This document shows, piece after piece, positions 7,032 through 13,853 of a stretch of 17,033 bases of DNA. Under the pieces are notes generated by a model. The model saw nothing but the letters and a program-made list of their open reading frames with translations. It searched no databases and had not been told where the DNA came from. This stretch comes from Bacillota bacterium (GTDB taxonomy: Bacteria; Bacillota; Clostridia; Peptostreptococcales; Anaerovoracaceae). The stretch's first letter is position 1. Every line of letters begins with the position of its first letter. Made by a program: the position numbers and the translations under genes. The DNA is taken from contig JAAWDW010000132.1 in assembly GCA_022793975.1 (NCBI GenBank), positions 1-17,033 on the forward strand, written 5' to 3'.

Positions 7032-7823
7032 TTAAGCGAAGAAGAATTCTGCCGTCATATCAAGATAATTTTGACCGCTATACTGCGGATATTGTTCTTC
7101 AACTTTGCTTTTAAATTCATCGGCATTCCTGCAGTCTGCAGCAATTTGTTTCAAATTTTCAAGATAGGCTATTTTTGTTTCGGCATCCTTTAAATCCTCA
7201 GGTGTATAATGGGAAGTAAGTATGAGATCAAAACCTTTTTCAATATAGCTGCGGATTTCTGAGATCATAGCATCTGCGTGTTCTGTACCGGCAACAATAG
7301 AATGGCAGTCGTGTCCGAGCATATGAGTATAAACAGCATTTATTTCAGGGATCTCTATATCAAAAGCTTCATTTGTCTGTTTAATTATAAAATCGATACC
7401 TCCGATTGTTATATTGCCGGGTTCGATAATATTTGTGATTTTATGAACAGAATTATCGAAAATTTCGCCGAATGCATTTGTGAAATTATTTATTAAGACC
7501 TTGCCACCGCCGTTTTCGGAATAGCTGACGGCGTTCTTCGTAGCGTATTTCGGAACGTCCGGGAGGAAAGCTGCTCCGGCGCCGTGATAGGCGATAAGCA
7601 TACCGCATACATTTACGTCCTTAAGATAGTCGGTAAGCTCTTTGCTGTTATCAAAGAAACATGGAGATTCAATAATAACAGCGTTGCCGTTTTTTTCTAC
7701 GATGAAGACTTCATCATCGATAAAATCGTTAGTTTTGTAAGCATGCAGCTTAACAGAATCAAAATCGTAAATGTTTAATTCTCCCTTAGCAAGGGTAACT
7801 GATTTAAATGTAGTCTTATTCAT
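7032..7823 (-). CDS. Metallo-beta-lactamase-fold-like protein with degenerate metal site
   Basis: The 263-residue product looks like an MBL-fold hydrolase homologue. Residues 37-53 (DDEVFIVEKNGNAVIIE) match the paired strands that open the fold; LIAYHGAGAAFLPDVPKY (76-93) sits where HxHxDH should be but keeps only His80. YTHMLGHDCHS (165-175) and LTSHYTPED (202-210) occupy the places of later metal ligands. A full binuclear site is therefore unlikely, but His80, His167, His171, His174 and His205 could still bind one metal. AAGGAGA lies before ATG 7823. The gene is monocistronic behind a perfect consensus promoter flanked by two palindromic operators, next to an Rrf2 regulator gene, which suggests tight repression until a signal arrives. 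Substrate unknown. Confidence 0.55.
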   Translation of the reverse strand: MNKTTFKSVTLAKGELNIYDFDSVKLHAYKTNDFIDDEVFIVEKNGNAVIIESPCFFDNSKELTDYLKDVNVCGMLIAYHGAGAAFLPDVPKYATKNAVSYSENGGGKVLINNFTNAFGEIFDNSVHKITNIIEPGNITIGGIDFIIKQTNEAFDIEIPEINAVYTHMLGHDCHSIVAGTEHADAMISEIRSYIEKGFDLILTSHYTPEDLKDAETKIAYLENLKQIAADCRNADEFKSKVEEQYPQYSGQNYLDMTAEFFFA

Positions 7824-7852
7824 AATTTAATTCTCCTTTCTATTTGAATATC

Positions 7853-7875
7853 GTTGTAATATTTTTTATTACAAC
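7853..7875. promoter_or_regulatory. Downstream operator palindrome of the MBL-like gene
   Basis: A perfect 9-bp inverted repeat GTTGTAATA/TATTACAAC with a 5-base centre; the core fits TTGTAA-N9-TTACAA. On the - strand it lies 3 to 26 bases past the -10 box, so it covers the expected transcription start. Its centre is 42 bp from that of the second copy, four turns of DNA. Binding by the Rrf2 protein encoded next door is inference. Confidence 0.75.
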
Positions 7876-7878
7876 CGC

Positions 7879-7907
7879 ATTATATCATCGTATGATTGTA
7901 ATGTCAA
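7879..7907 (-). promoter_or_regulatory. Consensus sigma-A promoter of the MBL-like gene
   Basis: On the - strand TTGACA (7902-7907) and TATAAT (7879-7884) are separated by exactly 17 bases. Both hexamers match consensus perfectly. A start near 7872 gives a leader of about 50 bases. A promoter this strong normally needs a repressor, consistent with the two operators around it. Confidence 0.9.
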
Positions 7908-7916
7908 TAGTTACAA
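7896..7916. promoter_or_regulatory. Upstream operator palindrome over the -35 box of the MBL-like gene
   Basis: TTGTAA (7896-7901) and TTACAA (7911-7916) are exact inverted halves with a 9-base centre that contains the -35 hexamer. It has the same half-sites and spacing as the copy at 7853-7875. The Rrf2 gene promoter carries a variant in the same position over its own -35. Confidence 0.75.
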
Positions 7917-7927
7917 CGAAAAAATTT

Positions 7928-7975
7928 AAAAAAATTTCAAGGCCCCAAAACTCAAGTAATTTCAAGGCCTTGAAA
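7928..7975 (-). terminator. Intrinsic terminator of the Rrf2 gene
   Basis: On the - strand TTTCAAGGCC (7966-7975) pairs with GGCCTTGAAA (7935-7944), a perfect 10-bp stem, then runs into seven T (7928-7934). The 5' arm is itself half of a 16-bp palindrome (7960-7975), so two alternative foldings exist. It separates the Rrf2 transcript from the MBL-like promoter just beyond. Confidence 0.85.
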
Positions 7976-8001
7976 GATGTTTAGTATTTAATTTTTAATG
8001 T

Positions 8002-8439
8002 TTATAAGGTGCCGAGACATTTTTTTGTATCGTTTATTATATCTGCTGCCGTTATAGAAGCAAGCTCATTTTCCATCGCCTGCTGTACACGTAGCAGTTT
8101 GCTGTCAAGTATCGCATGAATATTTCTTCCGACAGGGCAGGCAGGATTCGGGTTTTCGTGAAAGTGAAACAATTCACCGCTTTCTACACAGTCAACAGCT
8201 TTGTATATGTCAAGCATAGTAATTTCATCAAGCGGTTTTGCAATATTGGCACCACCGGTGCCTCTTGCAACTTCAGCGATCCCGGCAGCTTTAAGCTGTC
8301 CGAGGATTTTGCGTACGATAACGGGGTTTACATTTGTACTTCCCGCAAGAAAGTCGCTTGTCACCTTAAATTCGTCTTTAAATGTATCAATACATGCAAT
8401 TATATGAATTGCCAGTGTAAATCTGCTTGAAATTTGCAT
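8002..8439 (-). CDS. Rrf2 family transcriptional regulator
   Basis: This is a 145-residue winged-helix regulator with the classic Rrf2 opening MQISSRFTLAIHI, a recognition helix around 37-52 (NPVIVRKILGQLKAAG) and wing RGTGGANIAKP (59-69). The [2Fe-2S] Cys triad of IscR/NsrR is absent; one Cys at 101 in NPACPVGRNI resembles YwnA/CymR-type members that sense by other means, perhaps thiol chemistry. I chose ATG 8439 because GAGGTG lies 6 bases upstream and because family members start MQIS; the in-frame GTG at 8448 overlaps that site. A consensus promoter with an operator-like palindrome over its -35 indicates autoregulation, and the next gene downstream has two better copies of that operator, so it is the likely target. 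Confidence 0.9.
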   Translation of the reverse strand: MQISSRFTLAIHIIACIDTFKDEFKVTSDFLAGSTNVNPVIVRKILGQLKAAGIAEVARGTGGANIAKPLDEITMLDIYKAVDCVESGELFHFHENPNPACPVGRNIHAILDSKLLRVQQAMENELASITAADIINDTKKCLGTL

Positions 8440-8465
8440 TTGCCGCACCTCGCTTCCAAGACGGT

Positions 8466-8494
8466 ATTATACACCGGCAATGCTGCAATGTCAA
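8466..8494 (-). promoter_or_regulatory. Consensus sigma-A promoter of the Rrf2 gene
   Basis: On the - strand TTGACA (8489-8494) and TATAAT (8466-8471) are separated by 17 bases, both perfect. The start should lie near 8459, giving a leader of about 20 bases. The -35 begins only about 10 bases past the permease stop codon, with no terminator between, so read-through from the ABC operon is possible. Confidence 0.88.
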
Positions 8495-8503
8495 TGATTA
8501 CAC
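8483..8503. promoter_or_regulatory. Autoregulatory operator-like palindrome over the Rrf2 promoter
   Basis: On the - strand GTGTAA-N9-TTGCAG matches TTGTAA-N9-TTACAA at 5 of 6 and 4 of 6 half-site positions. The central nine bases contain the -35 TTGACA in the same register as the MBL-like gene's upstream operator. A weaker copy at the regulator's own promoter is typical of autoregulation; binding is inference. Confidence 0.6.
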
Positions 8504-10930
8504 TTATGTGTGTATTGTTTCCGTTACGGACATTTTTTTGATACGTTTGACAGGACCGTATACTGCGGCAGCAGAAGCAAGAACAGCAAATGGGATAACG
8601 ATTGCTGTCAAAGAAAGCGGAATGCTCCACGGATCACCCCAGTAAGCGGTTATGAGTTTTTCAAATACAAGCTTGTTGAGCGGAAGTCCGAGAAGACATC
8701 CTGTTATACTGCCGAATACTGCATAGGTAATGGCTTCTGCAGTAATCATCTTTGTGAGCTGCTTTATACTCATACCTATTGCACGCATTGCTCCATATTG
8801 TTTTATACGCGCCGATACACTCATTGAAATACTGTTCATTATATTGAACACAGTGATCAGTGCGATAACGGCGAGAAAACCGTAGACAAAAAGTGCGAAG
8901 GAATAATATATTCCGCGCGTTTCTCTGTTTAGCATACGTTTATCGGAAAACGCGGTATCACTGCCTGCCATTGCACGTATCAGATTTACATCTTCATCTG
9001 TTGCCTCACTGCTGAGCTGAATGTCTACAATAGTGTATCCACTGTCACCGACAAGCGATTTAAATGTACTCTCAGAACATATAAGAGGCTCCGTTGTTAT
9101 ACCGGACGAAAACGGAAGTGATGAAAATACTGCGGCTACTGTCACTTCTCCAAGCTCGGTTTTGATTTTATCACCGGCCTGCAGCGGAATGTAGGGGTTA
9201 TAGACTGCAATTACATAGCCGCTTTCACTAATAACCTGATCAACAGCACCTTTGTTTCCCGAAATTATGTTTTCACTGCGTGTCCAGTCGAACTGATGTT
9301 CCTCATACGAAATAAAAGTAACAGTATGATTCGCATCTGCAAACTCTTCAAGAACATTATCAAATTCGGCGGGTACATTAAAGTCAAACATTCTGCCGTA
9401 AGCACGCTTTACGCAGTCAAGATCTTCAAGTCTTTTTGATATTTCCATATCAACGGTGCGGAAATGCCCCGGACTTGTGATTGATAAATCAGGTGAATAC
9501 GGGTGTAGAGGAGTGCATCCGTAATACAGGAATTCAACCATAGCGGAAAAACCAAAAAACAGAATTATGCTTGCAGCAAATGAGCCTATCATAAGTATAA
9601 AATTTTTCTTGCTCTGTTTTGCGTGATGTATGCCTAGTGCGGTTTCGACTTTGAGGAATCCGGTGTTTGCGGTTTTTCGTATTTTATGAACGGCCTCGGC
9701 ATTGCCGGAAACTGCGGCAAGAGGAGAGACTTTAGCGGCTTTTTTTGCCGGAGAACGCGCGGCCAGAAACACGGTAAGAAGTCCCACGATAATACCCGCA
9801 GCAATTCCGATGGGACTGATGCCGAAGACCGGCATAGATTCAAAGTACGAGCCGCTTAAAATTCTAAGCACCGCGCACAGCACCCAGGTAATAATAATTC
9901 CCAAAATAACGCCTGATGGAATTGCAAACTTGCACCAGTGTAATGCTTCAAGCCGGACAAAGCGTTTAATCTGCCTGCCGCTTGCTCCGATGCAGCGCAG
10001 CATACCGAAAAACTCGGTCTTCTGTGCAATATTGCTGTTCATACTGCCGGCGATCATAAGCACACCGCAGGTGAGCACAAGAACAAAAAGTATGCCGGCA
10101 ATAATATAAAGTCCATTCATATATGAACTGTCGCTGGCACCGATAGTGCCGAGAAGCATTTTGTTCTGAGCAACATTATCTTCATCAAGACCGTATGCAG
10201 ATGATATTTCCCGTATAGACTGGCGTATATTGCTGTTTTCATCCAATTTTACGTAAAAAGAAATATCGGAATCGGTGAGCTCTTGACCGGCAGCGGTTTC
10301 GTAAAACTGTCTGAACGAATCAAGATTCATAAATACGCCTACTGCATCGGCGCTTTCCGTTTTGACCATATTGTCGCCGAATCCTGATATGGTAAAAGAT
10401 GAGATCTCACCAGATGGCGAAGAAATTTCAACGGTGTCTCCTATATTTATATTAAAAACGGAATTTGCATTGTTGGTAAGCATTATCTCGTTTTCTGCCT
10501 TGGGGAAATTTCCGGATTTGACGCTGTAATACATTATATCGTTTAAAAATGATTCATCTGCTCCGCATATTACTGCCTGCTTGCCGATCACGTCGTTTTC
10601 CCCAGGAGAATTATCGGCCCTGCGCACTCCCATTATGCTGTAATTTTCATCATCGAGTCTGTAGTTAAGGGCACTGTAACGTGCGGTTGCGCTTACATCG
10701 GGACGCGATGCGATAAGAGACATATTATTTTCATTCAGACTTGTAAGTCTGAGATGCCATTCTCCGTACTGTTGGATTATACGTATTTTCTGGCTGCGTA
10801 TCTCCATATTGGCCATGCTGAATATACCGGTTACAAGAAATACGGCAAGAATTATGCAGAATATAGTCATTCTGCTTTCTTTTCTGTGAATTTTTGCGGA
10901 AATAGGTATAAGGCTAAGATAACTTTTCAT
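8504..10930 (-). CDS. FtsX/MacB-like ABC transporter permease with two FtsX domains
   Basis: The 808-residue membrane protein has about eight transmembrane segments in a duplicated 1+3 plan: roughly 23-41, 274-295, 335-357, 374-391, then 444-462, 676-699, 733-752 and 773-793. Each half carries a large extracytoplasmic domain of about 210-230 residues between its first and second segments. FtsX signatures EFFGMLRCIGASGRQIKRFVR and KQYGAMRAIGMSIKQLTKMI close each repeat. This plan fits LolC/MacB-like exporters of lipids, peptides or antimicrobials, and differs from ten-segment BceB. ATG 10930 has GGAGGT 7 bases upstream; an in-frame TTG at 10945 overlaps it. The start overlaps the ATPase gene by 17 bases, so translation is coupled. 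It is last in the RR-HK-ATPase-permease cluster. Cargo unknown. Confidence 0.88.
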   Translation of the reverse strand: MKSYLSLIPISAKIHRKESRMTIFCIILAVFLVTGIFSMANMEIRSQKIRIIQQYGEWHLRLTSLNENNMSLIASRPDVSATARYSALNYRLDDENYSIMGVRRADNSPGENDVIGKQAVICGADESFLNDIMYYSVKSGNFPKAENEIMLTNNANSVFNINIGDTVEISSPSGEISSFTISGFGDNMVKTESADAVGVFMNLDSFRQFYETAAGQELTDSDISFYVKLDENSNIRQSIREISSAYGLDEDNVAQNKMLLGTIGASDSSYMNGLYIIAGILFVLVLTCGVLMIAGSMNSNIAQKTEFFGMLRCIGASGRQIKRFVRLEALHWCKFAIPSGVILGIIITWVLCAVLRILSGSYFESMPVFGISPIGIAAGIIVGLLTVFLAARSPAKKAAKVSPLAAVSGNAEAVHKIRKTANTGFLKVETALGIHHAKQSKKNFILMIGSFAASIILFFGFSAMVEFLYYGCTPLHPYSPDLSITSPGHFRTVDMEISKRLEDLDCVKRAYGRMFDFNVPAEFDNVLEEFADANHTVTFISYEEHQFDWTRSENIISGNKGAVDQVISESGYVIAVYNPYIPLQAGDKIKTELGEVTVAAVFSSLPFSSGITTEPLICSESTFKSLVGDSGYTIVDIQLSSEATDEDVNLIRAMAGSDTAFSDKRMLNRETRGIYYSFALFVYGFLAVIALITVFNIMNSISMSVSARIKQYGAMRAIGMSIKQLTKMITAEAITYAVFGSITGCLLGLPLNKLVFEKLITAYWGDPWSIPLSLTAIVIPFAVLASAAAVYGPVKRIKKMSVTETIHT

Positions 10931-11609
10931 CGCAGTTACCTCCAAGATCCGTCAGAATTCCGTCAGAGACTCTGAGTACTCGGTCGGCAGACGAAGTCAG
11001 ATTCATATTGTGGGTAATCATAAGGATTGTCTGGCGGTAGAGTCTTGAAGCCTGAGTTAAAAGATTCATAACATCGCTGCTGCTCTTGCTGTCGAGATTA
11101 CCTGTAGGCTCGTCAGCAAGTATGAGTGCGGGTTTTGTGATTAGTGCGCGCCCGATGGCCACGCGCTGCTGTTGTCCACCCGAAAGCTGACCGGGAAGAT
11201 GATTTTTTCTGTCTGTAAGCCCCAGCATATTAAGAAGTTCACTGACATCTCTTGGATCAGGGCTTCTGTAATCGAGAAGAAGCGGAAAAATGAGGTTTTG
11301 CTCTACCGTAAGTTCAGGCACGAGCTGAAACGATTGAAATATAAAGCCTATATTCCGTCTGCGAAATACTGTCATTTGCTGTTCTTTCATAGAAAATAAA
11401 TTATTGCCGCCGATAAAAACTTTGCCGGATGTTGGATTGTCAAGTCCGCCTATGCAGTTTAAGAGCGTACTCTTGCCGCTGCCGGATTCGCCGACAACTG
11501 CAGCAAATTCACCTTTTTCCATTGAGAACGAAGCATTTTTTAGCGCTTCGACGCGGTTTTCGCCGCTGCCGTATGTTTTGCATAAATTTTGTACTTTTAA
11601 TATCTCCAT
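10914..11609 (-). CDS. ABC transporter ATPase, LolD/MacB type
   Basis: The 231-residue nucleotide-binding subunit partners the FtsX-like permease encoded next. Walker A GESGSGKS (40-47), Q-loop FIFQSFQL, signature LSGGQQQR (142-149), Walker B LILADEP (about 162-168), D-loop GNLDS and H-loop His200 are all intact, so it should hydrolyse ATP. FQSFQLVPELTVEQN is typical of the LolD/MacB/BceA group, which drives lipid or peptide release rather than import. ATG 11609 has AAGGAGGT 8 bases upstream; an in-frame TTG at 11615 is too close to that site. It begins 58 bases after the histidine kinase gene, a gap that holds a possible internal promoter and TGTAAGG repeats. Confidence 0.92.
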   Translation of the reverse strand: MEILKVQNLCKTYGSGENRVEALKNASFSMEKGEFAAVVGESGSGKSTLLNCIGGLDNPTSGKVFIGGNNLFSMKEQQMTVFRRRNIGFIFQSFQLVPELTVEQNLIFPLLLDYRSPDPRDVSELLNMLGLTDRKNHLPGQLSGGQQQRVAIGRALITKPALILADEPTGNLDSKSSSDVMNLLTQASRLYRQTILMITHNMNLTSSADRVLRVSDGILTDLGGNCDEKLS

Positions 11610-11633
11610 TTCCAAGTACCTCCTTCGCGTGTC

Positions 11634-11688
11634 ATTGTACAGTATTTGCCTTACATTGACGTGAATTTTACCTTACAGTTTTGTAAGG
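11634..11688 (-). promoter_or_regulatory. TGTAAGG half-site cluster before the ABC ATPase gene
   Basis: Three copies of TGTAAGG or its complement lie at 11649-11655, 11671-11677 and 11682-11688. The first two are direct repeats 22 bp apart; the last two form an inverted pair with starts 11 bp apart, giving CCTTACA-N4-TGTAAGG across the kinase stop codon. On the - strand a -10-like TACAAT (11634-11639) follows, without a good -35. This arrangement suits a promoter activated by the neighbouring response regulator; that is inference. The inverted pair could instead be an RNA hairpin. Confidence 0.4.
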
Positions 11689-12933
11689 AAGAATGCTTTT
11701 GCAGTTTGTGGAGTTCGGAAAAGATATGGTAAATACCGTGCCGCCATCGGGAGGACAGGAAACCATAAGCGTGCCGAGCTGACCTTCGATAATTGCTTTT
11801 GTAAGCGGAAGTCCGAGGCCGATTCCATGAGCATCGGAAGGATTTTTGCCGCGATAAAATCTTTTGAAAATGTGATAAAAGTCTTCGGGAGAAATACCGC
11901 TTCCGCTGTCTGTAATGCGTATGTATGTTTCTGCAGCTGATCTGCCCCAGGTTATTTCTATCATGTCTCCGCATTTGGTGTGATCAAGAGCATTTTTTAT
12001 GATGTTCTCAATAGCTTCGGTTGTCCAGACAATGTCACATACGAGAATCTCATCTGCATGCCCTTTTATAAACAGCTCTTTTCCTTCTTGCTTCGCTCTC
12101 AGAGTCAGACTTTGCACAGATCTTTCGATAAGCTCACTTATCGGGTAAGGCGCGCTTGCAAAATTGATGCTTCCGGCATCAAGACGTGCTATTTTAAGGA
12201 GTGACGTAATGAGATCTTTCATTCTGTCTTCGGCGAGTTTTGATTTTTTTGCAAATTCTTTGACGGTTTCTGCATTATCGGCTTCGGCCTCAATTATTTC
12301 GGTATATGTCGAAAGTGCGGCCAGCGGCGTTTTCAGTTGGTGAGAAATATCGGATATTATGTTTTTAAGAAACTCTTTGGCGGATTTTTCGGTCTCCTGT
12401 TTTGATTTAAGTGATGCGGCCATATTGTTTAAGCGGTCAAATAATACATATATGCTGCCGTCACTTCCACAGGGCAGTATGTCCGTAAAAATTCCCGCAG
12501 TATAATCGGAAACCGTTTTGCTCGCTGCAATATAAAGGTTTTCTCGTTTTTTCATAAAAATTATTGCCGCCCCTATAAAGAAAATTGTATAGAGTGACGC
12601 TTTTATAGATAAATAACTGATCTCAGTATATCTCAAATTTTCCGCAAAAGGTATGAAATGTGTATCTGTACTTTCACTTATTCCGAGCTTTTTGAGAAAT
12701 GCGGACGCTTCTGCGGATGTTTCCGTATTTGTTATGGCTGCCGCCGCTGCAGTTTCCGGAATACCGTTTTGAATTAGTGAGGTGACAACGGCATTGTCGC
12801 GTTCACTCATAATATGCCGCACTGTTTTTTCAGTATTTGCGGCCGAAATTATATCGAATATGCACAGAAGAATGATTGCCGAAATAATTGCAGTCAGAAA
12901 ACTGCGCGATAATTTATCACTGAGAAAATTCAT
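11668..12933 (-). CDS. Sensor histidine kinase
   Basis: This 421-residue membrane kinase should autophosphorylate and pass phosphate to the response regulator encoded just before it. Transmembrane helices lie at about 11-31 and 109-127, enclosing an extracytoplasmic sensor of roughly 77 residues that is Ala/Thr-rich (TAAAAAITNTETSAEASA) and resembles no sensor domain I know. A linker follows, then H-box SDISHQLKTPL with phospho-acceptor His198, N-box around 310-318 (NIIKNALDH), G1 DSGSGI (342-347) and G2 GIGLGL (370-375). All catalytic motifs are intact. GAGGTG lies 7 bases before ATG 12933. It starts 13 bases after the regulator stop, so the two are co-transcribed. The true extracellular sensor differs from short-loop BceS kinases. 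Confidence 0.93.
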   Translation of the reverse strand: MNFLSDKLSRSFLTAIISAIILLCIFDIISAANTEKTVRHIMSERDNAVVTSLIQNGIPETAAAAAITNTETSAEASAFLKKLGISESTDTHFIPFAENLRYTEISYLSIKASLYTIFFIGAAIIFMKKRENLYIAASKTVSDYTAGIFTDILPCGSDGSIYVLFDRLNNMAASLKSKQETEKSAKEFLKNIISDISHQLKTPLAALSTYTEIIEAEADNAETVKEFAKKSKLAEDRMKDLITSLLKIARLDAGSINFASAPYPISELIERSVQSLTLRAKQEGKELFIKGHADEILVCDIVWTTEAIENIIKNALDHTKCGDMIEITWGRSAAETYIRITDSGSGISPEDFYHIFKRFYRGKNPSDAHGIGLGLPLTKAIIEGQLGTLMVSCPPDGGTVFTISFPNSTNCKSILPYKTVR

Positions 12934-12946
12934 TTTATCACCTCAT

Positions 12947-13660
12947 CTATTCGTTGAGCAAATATCCGAAGCCGCGTATGGTTGTGAGGAGTGAAGGACG
13001 CGAGGGATCTTTTTCGATTTTTTCGCGCAGCCTGCGTATATACACGGAAAGAGTATTATCATCCACAAAATTTTCTGCGCTGTCCCACATATGGGTAAGA
13101 ATTATACTGCGTGTGAGAATTTGTCCACGGTTTTGTATAAACAGACAGATGAGTCTGTATTCGGAACTCGTCAGAGATATTGTTCTGCCGTCAACAAGTA
13201 CTTTGCATTTTTCAAGATCTACAGAGATACCGCCGCATGATATGAGACTTGGATTTTGAACTGCGGCGCTGTTGTTTCGTGTGTTAAGACCTGCGCGGCG
13301 CAGAAGTGCGTTTATTCTTGAAAGGAACTCCGAAAGCTTGAAAGGCTTGATTATGTAGTCATCACCTCCGCAGTCGAGTCCGCGAATGATATCTGTTTCC
13401 TCGTCTGAAGCTGTCAAAAAAATAATGGGTACACTGTTTCCGATATTTCTTACATATTCACATATTTCAAATCCTGTACCGTCCGGCAACATAATGTCGA
13501 GGATGAGAAGATCATAATCGCTTGCATTTTCGCTGATATATTTTTTGGCAGTTGATATATTTGCGACTTTATCAAGTATAAAACCGTTTTTTTCCAGTGA
13601 ATATGAAAGACCGTCCGCAAGTCCCGGATCGTCTTCTAAAAGCAATATTTTTTTGTTCAT
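12947..13660 (-). CDS. OmpR/PhoB family response regulator
   Basis: The 237-residue protein has a receiver domain with acidic pocket Glu9-Asp10-Asp11, phospho-acceptor Asp55 (LLILDIMLPDG), Thr83 and Lys105. A winged-helix DNA-binding domain occupies about 140-236 (LTSSEYRLICLFIQN, then VYIRRLREKIEKDPSRPSLLTTIRGFGYLL). All key residues are present. It is first in the - strand operon ahead of the kinase and ABC genes. It probably activates that operon, either from its own promoter or via the TGTAAGG cluster before the ATPase gene. CGGAGA lies about 8 bases before ATG 13660. BceR/VanR-like regulators share this layout, but the direct relation is not provable by eye. Confidence 0.94.
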   Translation of the reverse strand: MNKKILLLEDDPGLADGLSYSLEKNGFILDKVANISTAKKYISENASDYDLLILDIMLPDGTGFEICEYVRNIGNSVPIIFLTASDEETDIIRGLDCGGDDYIIKPFKLSEFLSRINALLRRAGLNTRNNSAAVQNPSLISCGGISVDLEKCKVLVDGRTISLTSSEYRLICLFIQNRGQILTRSIILTHMWDSAENFVDDNTLSVYIRRLREKIEKDPSRPSLLTTIRGFGYLLNE

Positions 13661-13703
13661 ATTTAATTCTCCGTAAAAATTTCATCATATTATTACACAA
13701 AAA

Positions 13704-13732
13704 ATTATATATACGGCATCACATAATGTAAA
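13704..13732 (-). promoter_or_regulatory. Promoter of the response regulator-kinase-ABC operon
   Basis: On the - strand TTTACA (13727-13732) and TATAAT (13704-13709) are separated by 17 bases; the -35 misses consensus by one base. A start near 13697 gives a leader of about 37 bases before ATG 13660. No TGTAAGG copy lies here, so this promoter may be constitutive. Confidence 0.8.
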
Positions 13733-13853
13733 CAAAGCGAGATAAATGTTTATAGAAAATTAAAATTTTGTTATAAAGGCTGTAAGAATTGCAAAATATA
13801 AAGTCATATATATTTTTGCTTTATGAAATTATTTATATAATTGAGGAGGGATT

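Noticed and set aside
13741..13853. Promoter for the YfcC carrier gene
   Set aside because: A TATAAT-like box near 13836 would put the start inside the ribosome binding site, and other candidates have poor -35 boxes; the A/T-rich region gives too many weak matches.
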